Source: Atherinomorus stipes (Eukaryota; Chordata; Actinopteri; Atheriniformes; Atherinidae). From it: a DNA stretch of 64,000 nt. Below, one piece after another: positions 33,120 to 45,213 of the stretch. The stretch spans positions 1 through 64,000 of the forward strand of contig JALJCO010010147.1 of assembly GCA_023101725.1 (NCBI GenBank). The letters run 5' to 3'. The notes under the pieces were generated by a model that made no database searches, was not told where the DNA came from, and was given only the letters and a program-made list of their open reading frames with translations. Numbering within the stretch: the stretch's first letter is position 1; each line of letters begins with the position of its first letter. The position numbers were made by a program, and so were the translations under genes.

Positions 33120-34686
33120 TTCAGGCGTAACCAGATACTACGTCCATATTTTCTAAAGTCTTGGATACTAATTAGAGAATTTTTTAAAAATGCACCATTG
33201 ATTCAGCGTGTTTATATGCCATAGCAAAACCTCTGAGCAGAATTTAGAGATGGGAATACTTATTGTTTTATTCATCTTCATGCTGTGAGAATCCTCCTTA
33301 GAACGTCTTTGATTGTGGTCATAAAATGGAAATAGGTGCATCCTATAGTAAGCAGATCTGAAAACATCACACGCTTGCTTATGGAGATGATTTGTTACCA
33401 TGATTTATCTGTTCATGATTAAATGCACTTGAGCATGAAAAATTAGCACTTACTCTTTAGATATGCATACTGCAAATACGCCACTAATGCAGCTTGAGAA
33501 GAATACATATGAGAACATTTGATCAAAGAATTATTCTGCTAGAGATTTTCTGCATTCACTTTGTAGTGAAGCAGTCCAAACTTTGATGTGTGATTGATTT
33601 CACATTAATTCTGTGCTCTGTGGAAGAGTTTGTGCTCATCAAATACACTTTGTGTTCAAGTGCAATCATGTTACTAAAATACTTGAACTGAATATTCTAT
33701 TAAAACCGTTGGTTGGTTGAAAAAAATAAGCTCAAAGGAAGCAATATATGTAAGAAATTAATATTTTTCCTGATAATTACATTTCCACACATTACCTGAC
33801 ATGATAAGACACCAGGGTGGGAATGATCCTGCATGTTGCAGTTACAGGGCGTACATACAAGCACGTCCTGTTTACGACAGTTTCCACTGAAGATACTTGT
33901 TTATCTGTCATACTTCTCAAGTACTTGCCAGGTTATACATAATGCATCTTCTAAGAGGTGGTACCATTTTAAGTTTGACATTTACGTGCTGTTGCAAAAG
34001 TACGCTCATTCATTTTCTTGCATATTGTAAAGTGGTTGGTTAAATCAGGCTTACAAAGAAGAAATTCTGTGCAAATGCCAAAAAGTAATAATTCCTTCCA
34101 AAAACCACCTGTATGGGCATAAAAGGTATAAGAAGTGTAAATTAAATAATATAATAAAAGTTGTGTTATTATTGGTATTATTGCAAAAGCGACTTGGATT
34201 ATTAGCGGTTCATTACTGGTTTATGACAGCTTTATAACCATGAGCTGTGAATATTCACTGTGAATAATGTGTTGAAACCATGTGTTGGCTAAATGGGAAA
34301 TAAAGTATCAGTGTTGTTACAGTAAACAACGACTCAGGTTTAACTGTTATGTGAATAAAAGGCTTTTCATGTACTTAGATCACAAAGCACTAGAGCAGCG
34401 GAAACCCCACCATTCAGGACAAAAGAAAAGAAGCTTTTGGCCTTCTGCAGTGCTGACATGTAATTTTAACACTTCACATCCATGTGATGTCATGTTGAGA
34501 GGCTGTGATCATGTCGACATTTCTGCAAGCTGAGAGAGTCCATGGCAGCAGAAGCAGAGACTGTGGGATTAAGATCTGACAAGTCAAAATGAGTTTGTCA
34601 AAATGAGCAGTGGACGTCTGAGTGTGAATTTCCACTTCCCCAGTCCTTCACAGCTTAGTCGGCTTATGCTTTATGCGACAGTGTGG
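33120..34686. other. no gene recognised
   Basis: AT-rich non-coding sequence, no repeats recognised. Confidence 0.45.
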
Positions 34687-34826
34687 GGTCCTGTCACGAT
34701 GCCTCCCACTGATCATACGCCCTGGCTACTTTGCCACAGGGATATCCCTTTGGCTGACTGGCACATGAGTCTCACCCAGGAGCCTGTGGGATCGAATCCT
34801 GTCTGGGAACCTTGCCACATTCATCT
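34687..34826 (+). mobile_element. tRNA-like repeat B, copy 1
   Basis: Matches 55645-55793: CCTGTCAC(G/T)ATGCCTCC, GCCCTGGCTACTTTGCCACA and GGGATATCCCTTTGGCTGA. It has an A-box-like TTTGGCTGACTGG and a B-box-like GGGATCGAATCCTG at tRNA-like spacing. Probably a SINE with a tRNA-derived head, different from the 42447 family. Confidence 0.6.
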
Positions 34827-35451
34827 GAATATGTTTTGAGAAAAGGGAAAAACTTCGGGGCCTGACATTTCCTGCAGGATTTCAGGTATTGTGTATAATA
34901 CTGTTGACATTGTTTGAATTAATGCTTTTGAATAGGGGTGTCAACGTTTACAATTTTTTTCTCTCAATTACATGTGTAAACGGGACTAATCGTCTTGGAC
35001 ACGGTTACACATCAGAGATTAATGATCTTTTGGTTGCAGATGCTGACGTCACCTACGCATCCCACCGTACTCTCATATTTAACTCAGAGCAGAAACACTG
35101 TAGGAGAGTCAAACCAAGTTTATGGATATTTATCATTTTAATCCCCGAGAACTGAAACAATTCAATGGAAAAAATCCCTTTTATTGGGTGCGATCTGAAT
35201 GGATTCCCTGCATAAGTTTTCAAACAGATGACATCGGCTGACCGGATTTTTCCTACATCCATCAGATACATAATAACCCATCTTCATACACGGGAGAAAG
35301 AAAGCTTTCACCAGCAGGGATGTCTATCCATGTTTCAAGGCTGGCTGGGCTGACCCAAAAGTATGGAAATGTTCCAGCTGAGAGCAGTAAGTTGTGTTCT
35401 AGTGATCAACTTTATGTCAGCATCTAGTGTTTAGAGTCAATCATCAGTCAC
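34827..35451. other. no gene recognised
   Basis: No recognisable coding or repeat ends. Confidence 0.4.
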
Positions 35452-36090
35452 TCAGTCATTTTCTGTACCACTTATCCAGTTCAGGGTCGTGGGGGTTGCT
35501 GGAGCCTATCCCAGCTATTATCAGGCGAGAGGTGGGTACACCTGGACAGGTCACCAGTCTGTTGTAGGGCCATCACAGAGAGACAGACAACCATTCACAC
35601 TCACAGTAACAAATTAAGCTCACGTGCATGTCTTTGGATGGTGGGAGGAAGCCGGAGTACCTGGAGAGAATCCATGAGCCATTTTCAGACTTGCATTGCG
35701 GAACATGAGCGGGAAAGTTCATCCGCTTTTTAAACGGACTCGTCTTTTCTAACATGCCGCTTCGTTGCGGACTTATCGTGTTCCGGGTGCTTTCAGACAT
35801 CAGGAAATGTTGCGGAAAAGTCAGCACAGCCCTGCTCTCCCTTCAACTCTGTCCGGAACATTTCCTTGTGCATTCAGCCAAAACGACGTGCCGCAACATT
35901 TCCGCTCTTATGACATGGTGTCCAGCCGGTACATGTCCGCTACATCTCCGGGGTAACAGAGCGGATCGCATGTCTGAATGCAGCGTTATAAAGGACAGAG
36001 TCTGCAATCTTACTGCTTTCCAGTGCAAGTCTGAAAGGGGCTATGCATACACGGGGAGAACATGCAAACTCCACACAGGAAGGCCACTGC
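35452..36090 (+). repeat. common fish dispersed repeat, split by an insertion
   Basis: Sequence TGCTGGAGCCTATCCCAGCT, GTGGGAGGAAGCCGGAGTAC and CACGGGGAGAACATGCAAAC is, from memory, a very common repeat in fish genomes. The stretch should read ...gaatccatgcatacacgg..., but between ccatg and atgcat lies the 366-bp element at 35677-36042. The repeat ends near 36090 at CACACAGGAAGGCC. Confidence 0.7.
35677..36042. mobile_element. 366-bp TIR element with 3-bp TSD (atg)
   Basis: Begins agccattttcagacttgcat and ends gcaagtctgaaaggggct, inverted repeats with two small differences. The flanking trinucleotide atg (35674-35676 and 36043-36045) is duplicated, and removing the element plus one atg restores the host repeat. 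A 3-bp duplication is typical of PIF/Harbinger, but that family call is inference. GC-rich, non-coding, open frames are incidental. Confidence 0.8.
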
Positions 36091-36679
36091 TGGAATTGAC
36101 TATCTGTGTAAATGCTGTGTTAATAGAATTATGCTACAAGTAAAACTAACCTGCATTTCATTACATTTTGATTGTTGCTGCTGAGAAACTTTACAAAGTT
36201 TTACTTCCTGTATTTGGCAGCAGAGTGATGTCATCTGCTGCTATGTGCATGAAGGAATTCGATTACACAAATATACAGTTAAAACTTCAGCCACATTTGA
36301 AAGGCATGAGGATGTGCCGGATTTTGAAGATGATTTCGAACTTTTTTCATCAAACTAACTGTCACGTCACCATCTCTCTGTGAACCAGAATGCAATAACA
36401 AAGGCAGTAACACTACCACCCTGAAGCAAAGTATATCATTCCGCAGCTGGTAAGAAATTAGTTCCTCAATATCGAATGCAAAATTTATCAAACAAGGCTA
36501 GTTTTATTGTTCAACACACTAATTTACTAGTTTAATGCGGCATTTACCCAGAGAGGCTTGCTGATTTCCTCGGATGTTCTGTGGAGTGGATAAGATTGGT
36601 TTTAATGACAGGCTAGCAGATTCCTATTGACTCACACTAGCATTAGCATTGGCAACCTCCTGGAACTATGGGATGAAAT

Positions 36680-38730
36680 TAGGGTTGCACGGTATACCGG
36701 TACCAGTATAGTACCGCAATACTAACACGTTTAAAACGGTACTATACCAGCATTTAAAAAGAAACGGTACTTTAAAAAGAAAAAAAAACGCAGCTAAATT
36801 GGTAAATTGGAGCCTGTCTCTTTAAAGGGGAAGTTCAGAATTTTTGACATAGGGCCTCATTTACAAGTGAGCCAGAATACTATTTATCACTGAAGATGGT
36901 TTCAACATATTTCATCCCGTCATTCTAGTTCCAGTGGGTCGCCAATGCTAATGCTAGTGCAAGTCAATAGGAATCTGCTAGCCTGTCATTAATAACAATC
37001 TTATCCACCCCACAGAACATCCGAGGCAAATCATTTATAAATTCAGACTATCTGTGCAAATGCCGTGTTACCAGAATACTGTTACAAATAAAACTAACCT
37101 GCATTTTGATTGTTGCTGCTGAGAAACTTTACAAAGTTTTACTTCCTGTATTTGGCAGCAGAGTGATGTCATCTGCTGCTACGTGCATGAAGGAATCTGA
37201 TTACACAAATATACAGTCTGAAATACGGCCACATCTGAAAGGCATGAGGATATGTCGGATTTTGAAGATGATTTTGAACTTTTTTCATCAAACTAACTGT
37301 CACCATGTCTCTATGAACCGGAATACACTGGCAAAGGTAGAAAGCTGGTAAGAAACTAGTTCCTTAATATGTAATACAATGTTTGTCATACAAGGCTAGT
37401 TTTACTTTTTTAACACCTGAGTTTACTAGTTTAACACGGGATTTACACGGACAGGCTTGCTGATTTGCCTCGGATGTTCTGTGGAGTGGATAAGATTGGT
37501 TTTAATGACAAGCTAGCAGATTCCTATTGACTTCCACTAGCATTAGCATCAGCAACCTCCTGGAACTAGAATAACGGGATGAAATATGTTGAAACCGTCT
37601 TCAGTGATAAGTAGTATTCTGGCTCACTTGTAAATGAGGCCCTATGTCAAAAATTCTGAACTTCCCCTTTAAGAGCAGCGAGGCCAGCAGTGAGTGTGAC
37701 GTAGTTAATGATGCGGCTTTCAGTGAAGCACCTTCACTGAGGAGGAGGAAGAGTCGTCAGGTAGCAGACAGGCTGATTCATGGTGAGTGGACGCTGCCGC
37801 GGATACCTGAAGTTTGAAGTGTTGTCTCCGTTAGCAAGACGGACTTTGTAGCATCGCTTTCACTGCGGTGCTTCAGTGTTCAACGGCTCGCCTTCATCAT
37901 TAGCTTTGAATCCGTAATACTTCCAAACTGTACTTTAAGCCCCTACTTTATCAACACGGGCTTTTCCAAAGCCGTCATCTTTTCTTTTTTCCTCTAAAGG
38001 ACAACTACGCGGACTTAGTGACTTCAGTCAGGAACAACTGGTGCTGATGTTGTTCAGTTATGTCAAAGTAAAAAGCACAAAACCTTCCAGCCCAGTAGAA
38101 ACCTACAGAAACCTACATACGACACATAAACGGTTAATAAATACATTTTTAATTTTCTTCAAAGTTATTACAGCCTTAAAATGTTTAAATAAGTTTAAAA
38201 ATGGTGACAGAGATGAACTGACTGATATGTTCAATTATTATATATATATATATTATAATTATTAATACAACTTGACTGATGTTGAAGTCAGTCACACAAA
38301 CATGATTTTATAGACATTACCTAATACCTAATGTTTCATATCATAAACTATAGAGACACAACTTTAAATAAATTAACATTTTGAAACACATTTAAAAAAA
38401 TATTCCAAAAGCCTTACAATATGTAATTTATTTAGATAGTTTTACAATTTATTTTTCTAATTATGTCCATATAATGTTTCATGTATAGAATGATTTTGAT
38501 TTTAATTTAGCATTGCTTTATATTACTGGTTCTCTGTGTTTTAAATTGAAGATTTTACCTCTTTATTTGATTATTTTAAAATAAAGACTTCAAGAGCAAT
38601 AACACAAATAAAAGAAATAAATATTGAGTTTGGTTTACCTTTTTAAAAAAGTATCGAAAAGTACCGAAAAGTATCGAAATACAAAATGGTATCGGTATCG
38701 AAACAGAAATTTGGTATCGTGACAACCCTA
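36680..38730. mobile_element. 2051-bp hAT element, TSD gatgaaat
   Basis: Ends tagggttgcacggtatacc and ggtatcgtgacaaccctа-type (TATCGTGACAACCCTA). Identical 8-bp flanks gatgaaat at 36672-36679 and 38731-38738. Ends are near-identical to those of the BED-finger hAT at 17832. Right subterminal region has repeated AAAGTATCGAAA words. It carries an internal copy of the same TTAA foldback family it inserted into. No BED finger or catalytic domain was found in the remaining 1.0 kb (37680-38700). Confidence 0.92.
36822..37672 (+). mobile_element. inner TTAA foldback element, intact
   Basis: TTAA-aggggaagttcagaattttt at the left and its complement at the right, with inverted arms of about 220 bases (36822-37040 and 37450-37672). 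Total 851 bp. TTAA duplicated at both edges (36822-36825, 37669-37672). It contains the uninterrupted site gggatgaaatatgttg that is split by the hAT in the outer copy. A ~80-codon open frame at 37106-37351 is repeated at 36168-36383, but no domain is recognised. Confidence 0.88.
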
Positions 38731-38818
38731 GATGAAATATGTTGAAATATTGAAACAGTGATAAGTAGTACCCTTGTAAATGAGGCCCTATGTCAAAAAT
38801 CCTGAACTTCCCCTTTAA

Positions 38819-40146
38819 AAGAGTTATACACAGTTGAACTACTGTGGGCCTTGAACAAGGCCCTTAAAGTGCTGATGACACGACCTTAACTTCAAGTAAC
38901 TTTGCCATACAACAACACAGCAAGACCAAATTAGTTCTGTGCAGCTAGAAGTTAATCAGACGTGTATTTACACAAATATCCAATGTTTAGGAGGCTCTGC
39001 TAAAGGCTGGTAGCTTTTCAGTCGTGAAACGAGCCGCCATGTTGTGATGTCAGCGACGGTACAGAGTTGCGATCCGCCCATTGACTTACATGTATAATCT
39101 AAGCCGTGGAAAACATGAAAGATGCTCCAGAACAACTAGATTGGAACTGGTTTGTGTGGTGGGATCATCAGCCAGTTCAGAAAAATGTGATAATGATGAG
39201 GAATTTGGGGAAATCACATTTTACAAGCTAGAACCGGAGTAGAACAGTAGCAGCTGCCTACAGTCTGTCTCCAGCCTCAGCTCCACTGATTCAGCTAAAA
39301 GCCTGCAAGACCACACCGAGGGAACCAGAACTGTAAGGAGCGACCCGGACCAACAAAAAGCAGACAACAGACCCACAAAGGAGTTTGACATACATATGAG
39401 CCTGGCTGACAGAAACGAGGCACTTGTCCCTGTGTTAGCTCGCAGCTAACGGCAGCCGCAAGCTAGCCGCGGTAAATAATTACCCTTTTAAAAAATGAGA
39501 AGATAACAACTTACATGGTTCCAGTGGAGTTTTAAATAGTTCCCGTTTATAAGGATGAAGATGGAGGAAAGGATGCAGCTTTGGAAGCAGCTGGAGGAGA
39601 TCTGATGACCGGAGACGTCCTCATATAACCGAGCAGCAGGTCTGTGCCGATAGCAGGAGCTGTATGACCGATGTGATGAAGCAACGATGGATGAAAAAGA
39701 AGATTTCCGAGGAGATGATCGCAGTTTCATTGTGTTAGAAGTATCAACACGCCGGTTCCTGAACTTTCAGTAAACAGATGCTCTAGACGATCAGAGAGGT
39801 CCGGTTGCTGCCTGTTTACCGATGAGTACGACTCATAAAACTCCGATGTGCTTTTCCTTATCCTCTTCAAAATAAAATTCAGAATCTGTAGAAAACCTAA
39901 ATAAACTAACGCTGCACTTACGAGCTTTTAACTATTAACTGTCAACACAATTTGAAGGCTGAGTCGTCACTGTTTTTCTGTAAAACTAGAAAAGGAGCTT
40001 AAAAACCGCAATTCTCGGGAGCGAAACTTTCCACATCCGGTATGCACTGGCACCTAGCAACCGGAGCGCGGTGAAAACAAACGGTTGCTATGCGGGATCA
40101 GCGCTTTATCTTTATCACTTGTCCCTGTGAAAAATTGCTGTAAACC
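38819..40146. other. no gene recognised
   Basis: Unclassified non-coding sequence. Short open frames lack domains. Confidence 0.4.
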
Positions 40147-40262
40147 ATGAGGAGGAGTTGTGCTGCGGTGTTCTGCACAGCACGCAGCCTTCAAGTAGGT
40201 GGCAGCTGTCTTTCTTCAAGTTTCTGGCGTGTAACGAGTCAGCTGAGCGCCGTGATCAGTGA
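40147..40262 (+). pseudogene. possible THAP domain N-terminus
   Basis: ATG 40147 gives MRRSCAAVFCTARSLQVGG, with a C-x4-C pair right after the start as in THAP domains. A frame change then gives FFKFLACNESAERRDQ, in the position of the THAP F-x-x-F-P segment (Leu here instead of Pro). The rest of the domain is absent. A weaker case than the other THAP loci. Confidence 0.35.
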
Positions 40263-40841
40263 GGAAGGTGAACAGAGATGATGGCAGTGTGTGGAGCCAT
40301 GTAAACGTTTATTAATCATTGTACGTTTGTTTATATAACCTGCTGCAGGTCAGGGAATACTTCTGAATGGATGTTGATTACAAAAATGTGTTCTCAATTG
40401 TAATTATGTAATACCTTTATGGATAAATACTGTTTATTGTTCACACTTGAGTTTTCCAGTTGTTTGTTGTAATGTTGATAATGTTGGTTAAAAGTGTATT
40501 TTTTTAATTGTTACTTGTGTGCATATAAACCTGGTCTAAACAACATTTTAAAAAGAATGAAATTCACTTGACTTGGGCCTACAGATTTTATTTTTCAATA
40601 GTACACAGTGAGCCATATGTTACCACAATCTTTGCAGATGAATTTCCCCACACCTGAGTTCCCTCTGCTGATTATAATGGCAACATGTCGATACAAATAC
40701 TTAAAAACTATTTTCCCCTTAAAAATAATCAAATTATACATGTTATAAAAAACCAACCCATATGTATGATCATTACTTGCTGAAGCAGTGCCTCTACTTG
40801 AACACCTGTAGCTTAACATTCAATGTCAGTCGCTCTGCTTG

Positions 40842-40883
<42 letters not shown>

Positions 40884-41843
40884 GTTGATGCTGTGGTACT
40901 ACATATTTCCTTTGGAATTTCATCAATATAAATAGCTAACTGCCACAAAATATTTATGTGGACACTGAACGGAATAACTATCATTTATTATACAGACACA
41001 TGAGAAGAACTATATATGCCAGCCAATTATGAAATGTAATGTCAGATATTAAATATTATAAATATAAGACATGTAAACGATTTAGACGTCCATCTGGAAA
41101 GTGCCTATTTTACAGTTCAGTTATACTCAGCTGGGAGTTCACCGAACAGTTAAAGAGATCGGGGTAGCCTATTCCAAATCAGGACATTTTGTTTGATCAA
41201 TCACTCAAACATCTGCCGGTAAAAGATACAGACAGTCAGACAATCCAACCAATGCCGAGAGGCAAAATACAACGTTGTTTATGACAGATCTGCCTTTGTC
41301 TAGCTTGTGTCCAACCTTAGTTTTCACCGCGGCAGTATGGTTTCCGGTCATTCCCGACCGGATGTGCGTCAGCATGCTCCCTCCAATGAAGCCACTTCAA
41401 TGTAAAATAAGCAGCGAAGAAGAGTACTCTCGCAGACGTAATTTCCGGTTTCGGCTCACAGCGCCACAGTCTGGTCAGAAAAGCAGCGACATTTTCTAAT
41501 AACTCATCTATGCAGCTGCGCTTGTTTATGTTACATAGATCATCATGAAGGATGTTTTGGTCTATAAAACATGTCCAAAATGTCAAAAACGTGTTATCTT
41601 CACTTTAAATGTGGCTAATTTTGTTATCATACATGCTAACATATCAAACATGAAAAAGCTCAATAGCTGAACCCCTCCCACTCAATGTATCATTTTATTC
41701 AGTTTCTGAGACATATTGTATCACTCTATGGTACAAACTTAGCTTAAAACTCTTTTTTACACATCTGATACATATCCTTTCCCCTGTGGTGGACACCTTT
41801 TACATTGCAATAATTCTGACATTGCAGGTCAATAGACAGTATA
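40263..41843. other. no gene recognised; (AAT)n microsatellite
   Basis: Contains (AAT)n at 40842-40882. Otherwise AT-rich non-coding. Confidence 0.5.
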
Positions 41844-41845
41844 TA

Positions 41846-41923
41846 CAGTACCAGTCAGAAGTTTGGATACACTTTCCCATTGAATCTAACTGGAAAATGT
41901 GTCCAAATGTTTGACTGGTACTG
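41846..41923. mobile_element. 78-bp Tc1-type hairpin MITE
   Basis: Left cagtaccagtcagaagtttg and right complement gactggtactg, flanked by TA on both sides (41844-41845, 41924-41925). The two arms are nearly the whole element, with a core of about 12 bases. Ends match the well-known CAGTACCAGTCAAAAGTTTG type of Tc1-like fish transposons. Confidence 0.88.
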
Positions 41924-41925
41924 TA

Positions 41926-42446
41926 TATCTGCAGATTAATTTTGCTTAACTACTCTTTTTCATTTTTACATTTGGTAAAAGGGCCAAATAAAGACATCAG
42001 ATTTTTTTTTTTTTTTTTAAGATTAGTCTGCCCATTATTTCTTGGTTCACTCATTAAGGATGTTGATAATGAAGGCTTCAAAACATGCTACTGTGTCACA
42101 GGTTGCTAATATATTCCTGTCTCCCTCTGATTCTGAGTCTGAGTAGAAACTGAAGCAAGTGTAAGGAAAATAAATGGTCTGTACTGTATATTAATGAGTA
42201 TTGAGAAATAGCTCCATTAATGTGTCTTTGCACTGATATGCTAATTAGCTGTGTGCTAATCAGCATACATTGCATTCAGATAACTGACTTGCAGCATCAG
42301 AGATTGAGTTTAAAACCGTGACCCTGATACTGATAATTCAAAGAACACCTTGATCGGAGCCTGAGCTCATGCTGCTTTACCTCACTCTGTTCCCACCACA
42401 AATACAGTTTAAAAGATCTGGCCACAGTTGTCTAGAAGAATCTCGT
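41926..42446. other. no gene recognised
   Basis: T run at 42001-42018; otherwise unclassified. Confidence 0.45.
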
Positions 42447-42788
42447 GGGGCGGCTGTGGCTCAGGTGGTAGAGCAGGTCGGCCAATGATCAAAGGATCGG
42501 CAGTTCGAATCCGTTCGAATCCCAATCCCCCAGCCATGAGTCGTTGTGTCCTTGGGCAAGATACTTAACCCTCCTTGCCTCCAGTGGGGGCACTGCTGGT
42601 GTGTGAATGTGTGTGTGTGTGTGAATCATTCCAGTGGTGGTCGGAGGGCCGTAGGCGCAAAATGGCTGCCATGCTTCTGTCAGTCTGCCCCAGGGCAGCT
42701 GTGGCTACATACGTAGCTTACCATCACCAAGTATGAATGAGGGGTGAAAGAATAATGGACCTACTGTAAAGCTATAGAAATCTAATCC
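42447..42788 (+). mobile_element. tRNA-derived SINE, copy 2 (best preserved)
   Basis: A box TGTGGCTCAGGTGG at about 42456-42469 and B box CAGTTCGAATCC at about 42501-42512, at tRNA-like spacing. Part of the B-box area is duplicated (CGAATCCGTTCGAATCCC). The tRNA-unrelated body has CTTGGGCAAGATACTTAACC, GGTGTGTGAATGTG and a GT tract. The tail has CTTACCATCACCAAGTATGA and TACTGTAAAGC. Pol III would transcribe an intact copy from the internal boxes. Confidence 0.82.
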
Positions 42789-42793
42789 ATTAT

Positions 42794-43919
42794 AGGGGAT
42801 TATCACGCTTACCGGAAGTTCCCGGATTTTGACACTTCCTCTTCCGGGCCATGTTAACGACAGCCGTTCCTGCTCTGTTATACTGTTTAAATCGGATAAA
42901 CTCCAAACATATTTAAGTTTTCATTCTAGACTGAAGTGATACTGGATCAAAAGCTGGATCAAAGCGATCGATTTGCCGCGGTGAAGGGCCGAGCTTTATC
43001 ATAAAACACACGTTTGTTTGTCGCCAGTGGGGCACGACACCGGCACTTCACAGCATGCTAGCATTAGCCAGCTAACGTTTACTAACGTGCTTAACATTGT
43101 GCGTCTTAAAACACAAACATCTGAAAATCGGGTCTGTACCCTCCCGTTTCCAGTGGAACAACTGGGGACTGCCAAGAAAGGAGACGCTTTCAGATGATTG
43201 TGTGTTTTCAGCCGCACAAAGTTAGGCACGTTATCGAGCTGGCTAATGCTAGCCTGCTAACACGACTGCGCAGTCTGCCGGCCACAAACAAACGTGTGTC
43301 GTTTTATTATAAAGTTCGGTCCTTCACCGCGGCGAATCGGTCGTTTTAATCCACTTCTTCCTCAGCATCACTTCAGTCTGGAATGAAAACTTGGCATTGG
43401 CGTTTATCCAATTTACAAAGTTTAACAGAGTAGTAGCTGGCGGACTATTGTTAGCAGGTTAGCATTAGCCAGCTTGATGACGTGCCTAACTTTGTGCGGC
43501 TGAAAACACACAAGCATCTGAAAGCGTCTCCTTTCTTGGCAGTCCCCAGTTGTTCCACTGGAAACGGGGGGGTACAGACCCGATTTTCAGATGTTTGTGT
43601 GTTTTAAGATGCACAATGTTAAGCACGTCAGTAAATGCTAGCTGGCTAATGCTAGCATGCTGTGAAGTGCCGGTGTTGTGCCCCACCGGCGACAAACAAA
43701 CGTGTGTTTTATGATAAAGTTCGGCCCTTCACCGCGGCAAATCGATCGCTTTGATCCAGCTTTTGATCCAGTATCACTTCAGTCTAGAATGAAAACTTAA
43801 ATATGTTTGGAGTTTATCCGATTTAAACAGTATAACAGAGCAGGAACAGCTGTCATTAACATGGCCCGGAAGAGGAAGTGTCAAAATCCGGGAACTTCCG
43901 GTAAGCGTGATAATCCCCT
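42794..43919. mobile_element. 1126-bp compound palindromic element with THAP-derived arms
   Basis: The left end aggggattatcacgcttacc is exactly complemented at the right, and the arms pair over most of 42794-43265 with 43447-43919. The central loop (43265-43447) holds a third, inverted copy of the 42850-43060 segment, so the same block occurs three times. The flanking pentamer attat (42789-42793, 43920-43924) is repeated and may be the target duplication. Left-arm translation gives SCSVILF, YLSFH, SWIKAI and related pieces of the THAP domain seen more clearly at 7773, all frame-broken. Non-coding today. Confidence 0.85.
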
Positions 43920-43924
43920 ATTAT

Positions 43925-45106
43925 TATTATTAATCTTGGCCACTGACGGCCAATGTCCATTCACAGCTGTGCTTAGCAGGAATTTCATGGTGACCATGAC
44001 AGTTATGGCCCTTGTTGCGCTTCTCTTTGGCCGTGTGCCCCTGGAAAAGTTGCATGGCCGTAATGTCACATGTCACACGGGTACATTGTTTTATCCAGTG
44101 TTGGGTTTGATTCTGCCTCGTTTTAGCTGCCTGAGTGCTGCATGCAACACAGTGTTAAATGACACGAACGTCACCGACCAGGCTGGCGGCTAGTAGCTAG
44201 GGAGCTAGCTACATTACTTAGATAGCTAGCTCTCTGTTCACGCCCAGAAAGTGTTTTTTCTGCCTCAGTCAACAGCAGAGTAGCGCAATGGTGGTTTTTA
44301 GCCAGCTAACAGCCCATCCAAGTTTGTCTTAGCCTAAGCCGGCTTATTTCCATTAGCTTCTGTACGTATTGGGTTAGCTCGGTGAGTTCTTGGCTGAGAG
44401 CTTGTTGGCAGTCAAAGATTAATCCCCATGCTCAAAGCCCCTCTTTCCTTCCTCATTTTTGTATTTTTGAGTGTGAGTTTATTTATTTAAAAAGGGCCAG
44501 TGCATATTAATGAACATAAAATGTAAATACGCAGGATTATAAAACTAATTTCTGGGAGTGACGACACACAAAGGGTTTTCTTATGGCTGCACAGCTTTTC
44601 AGTCCTTTTAGTTCTTTTTGCATGTTGGTGAAATGCTTTCCTTTGACAATTCAACATAGCCCAGAGTTTTACTGTTGTTTTTCTCTGGTTCGATTTCACC
44701 AAATGTCTAAGTGATCACTGAACACCATCATTCAGGATGTTTTTCTGACTGCATTTCTTCGTGGAAGATGATGGGTCCCCACCATCCTTCTAGTTTTTAA
44801 GAATGTGTTGGACAGTTCTGAACCCGGTTTTAGCATTTTCTGCATCACCTTAGATGTTTTACTTGCTTGATGCAAATGATTTGACCCTTCTTAAACAGAC
44901 TTGTATCTTTTCCACAACCACAGGATGTCTCTCCACATGGTTATTTTAAGAAATGAGAGGCTGCTCATTGCAACAGTTGGTGTTAAATAACTTGTTGCAG
45001 CTGATAATCCTAAAGAGGGCTCCTACCTGATGCTTATTTAAATCCAAGTGGTAACTTTTCTTGGCCAGGCAGTATTAAAGGCCCAAAATATTAAACTATC
45101 AGCTAT
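43925..45106. other. no gene recognised; repeat fragments
   Basis: 44275-44301 shares CAGAGTAGCGCAATGGTGGT with 31346-31371. 44472-44525 shares CAGTGCATA(T/C)TAATGAACAT with 55575-55620. The plus-strand frame crossing 43807-44193 begins inside the palindrome arm and is not a gene. Confidence 0.45.

Positions 45107-45213
<107 letters not shown>

Larger units (their letters stand above)
36097..38818 (+). mobile_element. outer TTAA foldback element, interrupted
   Basis: 36097-36679 and 38731-38818 together match the intact element at 36822-37672, in the same orientation. The right end reads gaacttcccctTTAA (38815-38818). The left ~220 bases are missing, replaced by the common fish repeat. The 2051-bp hAT at 36680-38730 splits it. 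Confidence 0.85.

Noticed and set aside
35754..36143. 129-codon plus-strand frame
   Set aside because: Starts inside the 366-bp TIR element and runs through its right end into two other repeats, so it cannot be a native gene.
40842..40882. CRISPR-like or regulatory array
   Set aside because: Plain (AAT)n microsatellite without spacers.
42447..42520. Functional tRNA gene
   Set aside because: A and B boxes are present but no acceptor stem forms; the tail and other copies identify a SINE.
43807..44193. 128-codon plus-strand frame with basic start
   Set aside because: Begins within the right arm of the palindrome and crosses its end; no domain recognised.
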